A stretch of 64,000 nucleotides of DNA from Clostridiaceae bacterium. Its GTDB lineage: Bacteria; Bacillota; Clostridia; DSM-8532. Every line of letters starts with the position of its first letter. Positions within the stretch are counted from its first letter, which is position 1. This document shows positions 27,464-34,768 of the stretch, piece after piece. The notes under the pieces are model-generated. The model was not told where the DNA came from and did not search any database. It saw only the letters and a program-made list of their open reading frames with translations. The stretch spans positions 36,828 to 100,827 of the forward strand of contig JAAYAD010000065.1 in the NCBI GenBank assembly GCA_012719545.1, read 5' to 3'. The translations under genes and the position numbers were made by a program.

Positions 27464-27677
27464 ACTCGTTATCCTTTGTGTTAAAATCATTTAATTTTAG
27501 CATATACGCTATTCATATATCAATATTTTGAAATTTTGTTGTATGTTGCAATCTCATTCTCATCAAAAGTACCTTTAATCCTTATAGATGCCGGTTACCG
27601 CATCTTGTCTGAAGACATTTGACTTAAGGTGCTTTAAGATAATCCTGAGACTAAAGGAAATTTCAATATAAATTATC

Positions 27678-29450
27678 CTATTTGGCTTCCGAGGGCAGGC
27701 TGTAGTACATGCTCCACTCATCGTAACTTGCTACCTGCTTTAAATTCCTGTCCAATACATTAAATACCTTCTCATCTGCAAAGTTGGCTGCCCATACGCA
27801 TGCCCCGGCAAGATTATACTTATGAATCAGGGAGGACTTCATGTTAACCGAATCAGCATCTTCCACCCATAGCTGATAGCTTTTTCCGTCCTTCTCAAAA
27901 TTGGCCTGATACTGACCCGAAACCTCGTTCCACGCAACAACTGCCTCGTTATCCTCTATTTCCTTCCATGCGCTTGTAATGTTAAGGGCCTTTGACTGAA
28001 GCTTAACCTGACCGTCCTCGGTAAAAGTTGTCCATAGCCTTGTATACAGAGGTATACCCAGGAGCAGTTTTTCAGCCGGAACCTCTCTAAGGGTCTTATT
28101 GAGATTTTCCTCAACCCAGGTAAGTTCAGCGGTAGACCCTGCCTTGGGACTTGACGCCCAATGCTGGTCGTAGGTCATAAGGCAAACATAATCCACGCTT
28201 TCAGCCAATGCCTTTCTGTCATAGCATTTGGACCAGTTGTCACTGCCGTCCGGAACCGTAACATCTACCGAAACATAAAGCCCCTGCTCCTTTGCCAGGG
28301 GATAGAACTCCCTGACAAATTGGGTGTAGGCATCCCTGTCTTTCTTGTAGATGTTTTCAAAGTCCAGATTTATGCCGTCGAGTTTGTAAAGCGCAGCATA
28401 GGCCAAAATATTGCGGATAATTTCCTGCCTCTTGTCTGAATTATTAAGTATAAGGCTTGTTCCTTCTATATCATTGAAATTGTTTGAAAACAGTGCCCAA
28501 ACCTGCCATCCGTTTGCGTGGGCGTATTCCATGTACGAAGGGGTTGCCCTGTTTTTTATGGTTCCTTCCCTGTCTACAATTTCAAACCAGGTAGGTGAAA
28601 TTACATCAATTCCTGGGGTAGTGTCCCTGTTAAGTTCAATATTGTGCTTGGAATAGGTCATATCCCATACAAGGTTAATCTTGCCCTGGGAAAGCAATGG
28701 CGGTTCCTCCTCTTTAGGTTCCTCCACAATTATTTCCGTATCAGATAGAGTTACCTCTTCCTTTTTAACATATCCCAGAGTACCGTCATATGCCCTTACT
28801 TTGTACCACTCTTCAAATTCCTCAAATACCAGGAGGCTGTTTTCTATTGTAGCCGGAACCGTTAGTTTCTTTTCTCCAAAGCCTTCAAATTTCTTGACAA
28901 TTGGCTCTCTGATGCTCATTCCCTTTCTTACAACTGTCCTGGCATCATTAGGATAGGCCGTGGCCGCCCTCTGATTCTTAAAATCTACTATGACCACATC
29001 ATTGACAGGTTCATAGCGTACGGTGATTTTATAGAAATCACGCAGAAAATCAATTGGAAGATAAAGGGCGCCTTCTTCCTCCACAGCAGGGAATTTAAGC
29101 TCCATAGGCTTTTCATTTACCAAAGCCTCAAGGCTTCCGGTTTTCATTCTAATAACCCTATCCTTTGTGGTAACGGTAATTTTCTGAAGGGCTTCGTCAA
29201 ACCAGATATATGGGTCTATATGAGCTTTTATATCGTCAAAGGACAAAAGAACCTGCCCATCTCTCAAAACAGGCGGATTGAATGTATCTATAAAGTTGCC
29301 GCCAATTACAAGCCTAACCCCGGGTACGTCAAAGGGAGGCACTATGGTGTTGTTTGGCGCAAAATGAGCCATATAAACCAGAAGAAAGCCTGTCGCAATT
29401 AATGATAAAAGAAGAGCCACCGATAATATGTAAAGTCTTTTGCCCCTCAT
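27678..29450 (-). CDS. Glycoside hydrolase family 18 protein with stalk and SH3-like domains (spore/cell-wall type)
   Basis: About 590 residues. The N-terminal membrane anchor (about 5-26) is followed by a copper-amine-oxidase-like stalk domain (about 45-165), an SH3-like module (about 190-240) and a GH18 barrel (about 255-585). The catalytic signature LDGINLDFENI keeps the acidic residues of the DxxDxDxE motif. This architecture resembles YaaH/YdhD-type spore and cell-wall N-acetylglucosaminidases, so hydrolysis of peptidoglycan glycans is likely. The start at 29450 follows AAGGGGGA. Confidence 0.87.
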   Translation of the reverse strand: MRGKRLYILSVALLLSLIATGFLLVYMAHFAPNNTIVPPFDVPGVRLVIGGNFIDTFNPPVLRDGQVLLSFDDIKAHIDPYIWFDEALQKITVTTKDRVIRMKTGSLEALVNEKPMELKFPAVEEEGALYLPIDFLRDFYKITVRYEPVNDVVIVDFKNQRAATAYPNDARTVVRKGMSIREPIVKKFEGFGEKKLTVPATIENSLLVFEEFEEWYKVRAYDGTLGYVKKEEVTLSDTEIIVEEPKEEEPPLLSQGKINLVWDMTYSKHNIELNRDTTPGIDVISPTWFEIVDREGTIKNRATPSYMEYAHANGWQVWALFSNNFNDIEGTSLILNNSDKRQEIIRNILAYAALYKLDGINLDFENIYKKDRDAYTQFVREFYPLAKEQGLYVSVDVTVPDGSDNWSKCYDRKALAESVDYVCLMTYDQHWASSPKAGSTAELTWVEENLNKTLREVPAEKLLLGIPLYTRLWTTFTEDGQVKLQSKALNITSAWKEIEDNEAVVAWNEVSGQYQANFEKDGKSYQLWVEDADSVNMKSSLIHKYNLAGACVWAANFADEKVFNVLDRNLKQVASYDEWSMYYSLPSEAK

Positions 29451-29627
29451 TCTGTCCCCCTTTAAGCAAACCCACAACCTGTCAATATAAACATCGGCAT
29501 CAGAACTCTTACTATATATACACCAAACCTTTAAGATTCAGATTTTTTATAGCAATGTTACCCGATACGCGCTGATAAAATCTATTATACAATATAGATA
29601 TAGTGATTGCCTTTGAAAAATGCTTCC

Positions 29628-29665
29628 ATGAAATAAAAGAGGCCGCATAATTCCTATGCAGCCTC
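29628..29665 (-). terminator. Terminator after the DUF6106-like gene
   Basis: On the minus strand, GAGGC-T-GCATA and TATGC-C-GCCTC (29639-29665 arms, one bulge each side) are followed by TTTTATTT. Confidence 0.8.
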
Positions 29666-29701
29666 CTGTTTCAATAAGCTTATTCTTATATCTGCAAGCA
29701 A

Positions 29702-30199
29702 TCAATACCGGTAAACAACTCTTGGAGCAAAGGTAAACAAGCTGTCTATCATCTGGGAATTTGGTTCAAAAAGGATAACTGTGGGCTGATTCTTCTTAAG
29801 ATATATGAACCAGACCTCAGCATTCTCATTTCGGGAAGTGTAATCCTTTACATTTTTGCATTCCCTGATCTCTTTGGTATACTTGTCGGATTTTACCCGG
29901 GCCACCTGCTCGAATTCCTTGCAATTGCCGCTGAATACACGCTTTCTTTTTTTCTGGTCAATTATCATGTCAATATCAATATCCCCGTTGGTTACGGCAT
30001 ATTCATACTCTATATTGCGCCTTGATATAAGAAAGTAGGCAAGATAAGCAAAACCCGCCACCAAAAACAGGGCTAGTCCGGGAATCATAATAACTGCCAG
30101 ATAACTTAAAACAAACGCAGCAGCGATAATCAGTATTGTGAGCCCGATGTCAGCAGCACTCTTTCGTCTTTTGACAATCTTTTCAATAAACAAATCCAT
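29702..30199 (-). CDS. Small membrane protein, DUF6106-like
   Basis: A 165-residue protein with two closely spaced hydrophobic segments (about 18-60) and a mixed strand/helix cytoplasmic part. It matches my recollection of clostridial DUF6106 proteins, which have no known function. The start follows GAGGTG. It lies downstream of spoIVFB on the same strand but a hairpin separates them, and it has its own terminator. Confidence 0.65.
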   Translation of the reverse strand: MDLFIEKIVKRRKSAADIGLTILIIAAAFVLSYLAVIMIPGLALFLVAGFAYLAYFLISRRNIEYEYAVTNGDIDIDMIIDQKKRKRVFSGNCKEFEQVARVKSDKYTKEIRECKNVKDYTSRNENAEVWFIYLKKNQPTVILFEPNSQMIDSLFTFAPRVVYRY

Positions 30200-30341
30200 A
30201 CTGGACAGTTCACCTCTTTCAAGTACGATTTTACCATAGGCTTATTTATATAGGCAACGGATAATTGCTAATATCAGGCTTTTAACAATATCATCCGGTT
30301 AAATGACTATGTTTTCCCATATAAAAAGCTCAACATATAAA

Positions 30342-30373
30342 TTAACCCCTTTCGTAAAACAGAAAGGGGTTAA
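30342..30373 (-). terminator. Hairpin after spoIVFB
   Basis: TTAACCCCTTTC (30342-30353) pairs exactly with GAAAGGGGTTAA (30362-30373). On the minus strand a T-rich TTTATATGTT follows, so termination is probable. Confidence 0.6.
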
Positions 30374-30423
30374 ACGCAAAAGTACTTATGTATATTTTCT
30401 TTTCGTTGTGAATATAGGCAAAT

Positions 30424-31218
30424 TCATATTCCCAGAAAGAACACGTCACACACCCTGTCGGTCCCCTTACATGTTTGAAGTGCTTTAATCAACTGCTGTT
30501 CAGTTATTTGACCTATGACTTCCATATCATTATCAAGAATGTATATAATATGAAACCTGTCATAATCAAGCTTTTGCATAATCTCCATCAAAGTACAGTC
30601 TTCCGTTGCAATTAAGTGCCGTACACCGTATATTTTCTTATTTATTATTCTTTGTCTTCGATTTAAAAGGTTTGAAAGTTTGATCATTCTCACCGTCTCC
30701 TCCAGAAGTTTAGTTCCAGGAAGCATTGCTGCCGCCACAAGAAGGCTTGGGTTTTTGAAAATCAGCACCTGCACTAATCCTGCCAATGCCATGCCAATTT
30801 TCATTACAATGGAAAGCCGCTTTATCAGTCTAAATGTCTTGCCGCCTCCCATTAGTTTATAAAAAACAATAATAAAAATATGGACTCCATCCAAAGGATA
30901 AATTGGCAACAGGTTATAGAGCCCTATGGCCAGGTTTGCATAGGACAAATTGCGAAAAAAATCATTGCCAAAAGAAAAGGCCAGTGCTAAAAGAAAATTG
31001 CCCAGGGGGCCGGAAAAAAAAATAAAGGTCTGTTTTTTGAAGCTGTTGGGTACACTTTTTAACCGTGCTTTGATGCCTAATGGCGTAATCCTGAAGGAAT
31101 ACAGGGCAACGCCCAAAAATCGTGCTGCAATAACATGGAAAATCTCATGAAATACAATAGCCAGTGCACAGGATATTATGATGTCTATCAGGGAGATCCC
31201 CCCAAAAGACGCGTGCAT
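30424..31218 (-). CDS. spoIVFB: Intramembrane metalloprotease SpoIVFB (M50)
   Basis: A site-2-type zinc protease that processes pro-sigma-K in the mother cell. It has 264 residues. The HExxH motif is HEIFH (24-28) inside the first hydrophobic segment, and YPLDG supplies the third metal ligand. Several membrane segments are followed by a C-terminal CBS-like domain (about 200-264), which in Bacillus makes processing ATP-responsive. Its start lies 31 bp inside the upstream gene, the same coupling as spoIVFA-spoIVFB. A hairpin follows. The organisation supports SpoIVFB rather than a housekeeping M50 protease. Confidence 0.9.
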   Translation of the reverse strand: MHASFGGISLIDIIISCALAIVFHEIFHVIAARFLGVALYSFRITPLGIKARLKSVPNSFKKQTFIFFSGPLGNFLLALAFSFGNDFFRNLSYANLAIGLYNLLPIYPLDGVHIFIIVFYKLMGGGKTFRLIKRLSIVMKIGMALAGLVQVLIFKNPSLLVAAAMLPGTKLLEETVRMIKLSNLLNRRQRIINKKIYGVRHLIATEDCTLMEIMQKLDYDRFHIIYILDNDMEVIGQITEQQLIKALQTCKGTDRVCDVFFLGI

Positions 31219-31826
31219 TCTTTGATTATTTCTTCTGCTCCTGCCAGAATGCTCTCCGGCTCTATATGTGTATCAACAATGTGCTTTTTGAGAAATTCAA
31301 GTACACCAGCCATACTGTTTATCTTCTGCATAAGAACAATAACTCCAAGCACCGCAAAACAGGCAAGGCATTGTTTTATGACTTTTATGGCCAATAGTGC
31401 AGCTCCGTTGTCTTCTGTTTCAGAGGCATATCTAGATGAACCGTAAAAAGAGCCCGTGTTTCTTGAACTATATGGCGTTCTTCTGTTCTGGCCATAAAGC
31501 CTCCTGTACAAATCAGGTTCATTTCTGCGATAAGAGGTGGTGCTTATTGATGAAGAGTAAGTATCCGAATAACTTTTCTTCCAGGTAGGTTCTTCTTCCA
31601 GGAACTTTCTTAACTCTTCGTCATTATCATTTTGGGTATAATTATAATCGTCCGTATCGGAATTCTTGCCATTTTCCGATTTTATTACATAACCATCTGT
31701 CCTGCCATATCTATCAGTTAACGGCTCTGCCGGAAGGCTTTCATCTGTTTCCTTAAGACCAACCCTGCGCCTTTGAATATAGCTTTTATACTTTTCCAGG
31801 TTTTCAGCTTCTGCAGTACCCATCAT
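31188..31826 (-). CDS. SpoIVFA-like membrane protein lacking a LytM domain
   Basis: A 212-residue protein. Residues 1-145 are hydrophilic, rich in Ser, Tyr, Asp and Asn and probably disordered. One transmembrane segment lies at about 148-170, followed by a short 40-residue tail. It overlaps spoIVFB and sits where spoIVFA, the partner that anchors and inhibits SpoIVFB, is found in other spore formers. Bacillus SpoIVFA carries a C-terminal LytM domain; none is present here, so this is either a reduced SpoIVFA or an unrelated replacement. Confidence 0.65.
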   Translation of the reverse strand: MMGTAEAENLEKYKSYIQRRRVGLKETDESLPAEPLTDRYGRTDGYVIKSENGKNSDTDDYNYTQNDNDEELRKFLEEEPTWKKSYSDTYSSSISTTSYRRNEPDLYRRLYGQNRRTPYSSRNTGSFYGSSRYASETEDNGAALLAIKVIKQCLACFAVLGVIVLMQKINSMAGVLEFLKKHIVDTHIEPESILAGAEEIIKECTRLLGGSP

Positions 31827-31957
31827 TTACATCATCCCTTGTATTTTTTACCTGTTGAATCATATGGTGATATATTGCCTTATATGTATTAAAAAATTTT
31901 GATAAACATAATGCTCCGGGTTTACCGGAACAATTTGTGATAAAATTAACAATTTCA

Positions 31958-31986
31958 TTTACAAATATATTACGCATTGCTAAAAT
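31958..31986 (+). promoter_or_regulatory. Promoter of the small membrane protein gene at 32025
   Basis: TTTACA (31958-31963), a 17-bp spacer and TAAAAT (31981-31986), 39 bp upstream of the ATG. Confidence 0.55.
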
Positions 31987-32024
31987 ATATTCTATGTAAA
32001 TATGATGCGTGGAGGTATTTAATA

Positions 32025-32261
32025 ATGGACATGGATATTACCAACATTCTGGCACTGGGTCTGAAAGCCAGTAACTTTTTATTTTTCAGGGCAATACTTA
32101 TAGCAGCAATATATATATTTCTTGTAAGCTGGCTTTTGATGTGGCTTTGGAATATTACCATAACCAGAATTTTTAACATAAGACCCATAACCTACTGGGA
32201 AGCATTCAGACTTCTTATCATTGCGAGTATCCTGTTTGGCACAAAGATATCATCCATTTAA
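32025..32261 (+). CDS. Small conserved membrane protein
   Basis: A 78-residue protein. A polar start is followed by one long hydrophobic stretch (about 17-42) and a second short one at the end. The C-terminal RPITYWEAFRLLIIASILFG resembles a short motif (PITYWQA...LLxxxxILFG) that I recall from small membrane proteins of many bacteria, function unknown. I chose the ATG at 32025 behind GGAGG (32011-32015). It has its own promoter and terminator and is the only plus-strand gene in the surrounding 35 kb of minus-strand genes. Confidence 0.7.
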   Translation: MDMDITNILALGLKASNFLFFRAILIAAIYIFLVSWLLMWLWNITITRIFNIRPITYWEAFRLLIIASILFGTKISSI

Positions 32262-32306
32262 AATGTATCTTAAATTAATACAATGTTCTTATATCTGATA
32301 AGATAG

Positions 32307-32355
32307 AGCCGGAAGGCTATAGAAAATGTTCTTCTTTTATCCTTCGGGCTTTTTT
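32307..32355 (+). terminator. Terminator of the small membrane protein gene
   Basis: AGCCGGAAGG (32307-32316) pairs with CCTTCGGGCT (32341-32350) with one mismatch and a long loop, followed by TTTTTT. Confidence 0.65.
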
Positions 32356-32389
32356 GTTATTGTCCGTTACATTAAAATTTAGGGGCAAA

Positions 32390-32420
32390 TAAAAATTGCA
32401 TCAGTATTAACTGATGCAAT
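32390..32420 (-). terminator. Terminator of the min operon
   Basis: On the minus strand ATTGCATCAG pairs with CTGATGCAAT (32395-32404 and 32411-32420) and is followed by a TTTTTATTT tail. It lies 27 bp after the stop of the methylglyoxal-synthase homologue. Confidence 0.88.
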
Positions 32421-32446
32421 CTGTAAATTACCTGTCTAAAAACCAA

Positions 32447-32839
32447 TTACCTGTTTGTAACCAACTCGCGCCATACGAAATCTCCACGCTGCAGACCGTT
32501 GATTAATATTTCAGCGGTGGCAAGATTTGTGGCAATGGGTATATTGTTCTGATCGCATAATGATAATAGCTCAACAAGGCCGCTTCCATCCAGAACTTCC
32601 GGATCGGCAAAGTAAATTACAAGGTCCATTTCGTTATATGCAATTCGGGCAATTATCTGTTCCTCGCCAAGAGTGCCGTAATCAAATGTAAAAACGTCCA
32701 GGTTTGTGGCCTCCGATATAATGGCTCCCGTGCCTCCTGTAGCAAACAGCTTATGCTGGGACAGCACAAACTTATAAGCTATGCAGAATGCTTCCATAAG
32801 CTCTTTTTTTCTGTCATGAGCAATCAGAGCAATATTCAT
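32447..32839 (-). CDS. Methylglyoxal synthase homologue with altered active site
   Basis: A 130-residue protein of the MGS fold, and the last gene after minE. It keeps the scaffold: NIALIAHD at the start, LFATGGTG (phosphate loop, 31-38) and PIATNLATAE (101-110). The catalytic parts differ from E. coli MgsA: the GGDQQ segment with catalytic Asp71 reads GEEQ (58-61), and the stretch with His98 and Asp101 is two residues shorter and has neither residue (DPEVLDGSG, 79-87). I therefore doubt methylglyoxal production; a binding or regulatory role is possible. Many automatic annotations would call it mgsA. Confidence 0.8.
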   Translation of the reverse strand: MNIALIAHDRKKELMEAFCIAYKFVLSQHKLFATGGTGAIISEATNLDVFTFDYGTLGEEQIIARIAYNEMDLVIYFADPEVLDGSGLVELLSLCDQNNIPIATNLATAEILINGLQRGDFVWRELVTNR

Positions 32840-32862
32840 AAATTATTTTCCTCCATTACCCA

Positions 32863-33153
32863 TCAAAGGGATCTTCCGGCGTTTTTCATGCCTTTAATGG
32901 GGATATTTGCAACCAATGCGGGAACTACTCGTTCACCGTCATCGCTGTTAGTCTTGGTTAACTGTATGTCCAAAGTATCCTCATCTATGTCCATGTAGTT
33001 CTGAATAACCTTAATAATTTCGCTTTTTACCATCTCCAGAAACTGGGGAGAAACGTTCGATCTGTCGTGAATCAGAACCAGCTTTAAACGTTCCTTTGCA
33101 ACGTCTTTGGAGGATTCCTTTTTTCTGGTTAACAGCTTTATCAAATCAATCAT
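32863..33153 (-). CDS. minE: Cell division topological specificity factor MinE
   Basis: MinE stimulates MinD ATPase and restricts MinCD from midcell. It has 96 residues: an N-terminal amphipathic segment (MIDLIKLLTRKK), the MinD-binding helix and strand RLKLVLIHDRSN (about 23-34), then the dimerisation domain. The start follows AAGGAGG, 12 bp after minD. MinE rather than DivIVA as partner of MinCD is common in Clostridia. Confidence 0.95.
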   Translation of the reverse strand: MIDLIKLLTRKKESSKDVAKERLKLVLIHDRSNVSPQFLEMVKSEIIKVIQNYMDIDEDTLDIQLTKTNSDDGERVVPALVANIPIKGMKNAGRSL

Positions 33154-33165
33154 GGCATTTCCTCC

Positions 33166-33966
33166 TTACGCTGATTTGAAACCAAACAGCTTCTTCATTT
33201 TTGACAAAAGGCCTTCTGAAACATTGAGATCCAGAAGGGGAACCTCTTCTCCCATAAGTCTTCTGGTTATATTTCTGTAGGCTTGTCCTGCAAATGATTT
33301 ACTGTCGGTTACGGCAGGCTCGCCTTTATTTGTTGAAATAATAATGTTTTCATCGTCAGGAACAACACCAATAAGGGATATGGCTAAAATATCAATAATG
33401 TCTTCTATTGACATCATGTCGCCGCGTTTTACCATATCATTTCTGATACGGTTAATAATCAAACGGGGATTTTTAATATCATGAGCTTCCAGAAGCCCAA
33501 TTATGCGATCCGCATCCCTTACTGCCGAAACCTCAGGTGTGGTTACTACAAGAGCCTTATCTGCACCTGCTATGGCATTTTTAAAGCCCTGCTCAATTCC
33601 TGCGGGACAGTCAATAAGTATGTAATCAAATTCGCTCCTGAGCTCGTCGCAGAGATTTATCATCTGCTGGGGATTTATAGCGTTCTTGTCCCGGGTCTGT
33701 GCGGCAGGAAGCAGATATAATCCATCATAACGCTTGTCCTTAATTAAGGCCTGCTTAAGTCTGCAAGTACCCTCAATAACATCCACAATATCATAAACAA
33801 TCCTGTTTTCCAGGCCCATGACCACATCAAGATTGCGAAGTCCAATATCGGTGTCAATCAATACAACTTTCTTTCCCGAAACAGCAAGACCTGTGCCAAG
33901 ATTGGCGGTTGTGGTAGTTTTTCCTACGCCGCCCTTGCCAGATGTAATAACTATAACCTCACCCAT
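33166..33966 (-). CDS. minD: Septum site-determining ATPase MinD
   Basis: A membrane-cycling ATPase that recruits MinC. It has 266 residues with the deviant Walker A GKGGVGKTT (10-18), the LIDTDIGLRNLD switch region, DCPAG and a C-terminal amphipathic membrane-targeting helix (LSKMKKLFGF). The ATG follows CGGAGG. A good promoter lies between minC and minD, so minD, minE and the MGS homologue can be expressed apart from the mre genes. Confidence 0.97.
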   Translation of the reverse strand: MGEVIVITSGKGGVGKTTTTANLGTGLAVSGKKVVLIDTDIGLRNLDVVMGLENRIVYDIVDVIEGTCRLKQALIKDKRYDGLYLLPAAQTRDKNAINPQQMINLCDELRSEFDYILIDCPAGIEQGFKNAIAGADKALVVTTPEVSAVRDADRIIGLLEAHDIKNPRLIINRIRNDMVKRGDMMSIEDIIDILAISLIGVVPDDENIIISTNKGEPAVTDSKSFAGQAYRNITRRLMGEEVPLLDLNVSEGLLSKMKKLFGFKSA

Positions 33967-34001
33967 ATGTAATTATTCCTCCGATTTTCATCTTAATGTC
34001 A

Positions 34002-34030
34002 ATGATATCTTTTTTCAATATAAATGTCAA
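34002..34030 (-). promoter_or_regulatory. Internal promoter ahead of minD
   Basis: On the minus strand, a perfect TTGACA (34025-34030), a 17-bp spacer and TATCAT (34002-34007), 36 bp upstream of the minD ATG. Confidence 0.72.
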
Positions 34031-34064
34031 CGTGGCGATAGCACCAGTTTACATTGCTTTAGGC

Positions 34065-34751
34065 TCATTTTAAGGTAGGTCTCATAATCTGTTCCACAAC
34101 AATTACTCCATCCTTGACTGTAGCAAGTTCAGGACAGAATCCGTCCGAGTCGCTTTCCTCAGGCATCCTTGCAATACACTCTGCAATCCTTATCTGAGTA
34201 GGCTTAAGTCCCAGGGCAAATACAAAGGCATCCCTGTTTCCGTCAGCCCCTGCATGGACCATTCCCCTGACGGTTCCAAGCACTACCACATTTCCTGTGG
34301 CAACAACTTCAGCTCCCGGGTTCACATCACCAATGATTACAACATTGCCGTCATAATCAATGCGGGTTCCGCTCCTTAATGTATTTTTGACAAATTTGCA
34401 GTTTCCCTCGTCAATTCCCGGATAGAATCTCAGCCTTGTTGCCTCATTTGTTCTGGACGGCTTTGGAGCAATATTTCCCGCTCCTTTATTTTCTTCATCC
34501 CTGGAAAAGCTTTCAACTACTGCGCCGCTCTTTTTAACAAGTATATCGTAAACAGCCTTTTCCTGTTCGGTTGTTAAATTTATTCCCCTGTAAACAACCT
34601 TTATTTTCGCTCCCTTAAAAAACCTCGCAGCATTGCTCACTTTATTGTCAATTTCCTGGAGCGCCTGCTCAAATTCACAACCCTCGGGAAATACAATAAC
34701 AAGCCCATCGGAATTGCCTTTAAACACAACAGATTTTGCTTCCTGCTCCAT
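34065..34751 (-). CDS. minC: Septum site-determining protein MinC
   Basis: The division inhibitor that antagonises FtsZ when recruited by MinD. It has 228 residues: an N-terminal alpha/beta FtsZ-interacting domain (about 5-100) and a C-terminal beta-helix with the characteristic glycine turns (DYDGNVVIIGDVNPGAEVVA and following repeats). The start follows GAGGG, 17 bp after mrdA. About 100 bases containing the minD promoter follow its stop. Confidence 0.93.
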   Translation of the reverse strand: MEQEAKSVVFKGNSDGLVIVFPEGCEFEQALQEIDNKVSNAARFFKGAKIKVVYRGINLTTEQEKAVYDILVKKSGAVVESFSRDEENKGAGNIAPKPSRTNEATRLRFYPGIDEGNCKFVKNTLRSGTRIDYDGNVVIIGDVNPGAEVVATGNVVVLGTVRGMVHAGADGNRDAFVFALGLKPTQIRIAECIARMPEESDSDGFCPELATVKDGVIVVEQIMRPTLK

Positions 34752-34768
34752 TTTCAGTTACCCTCCAC

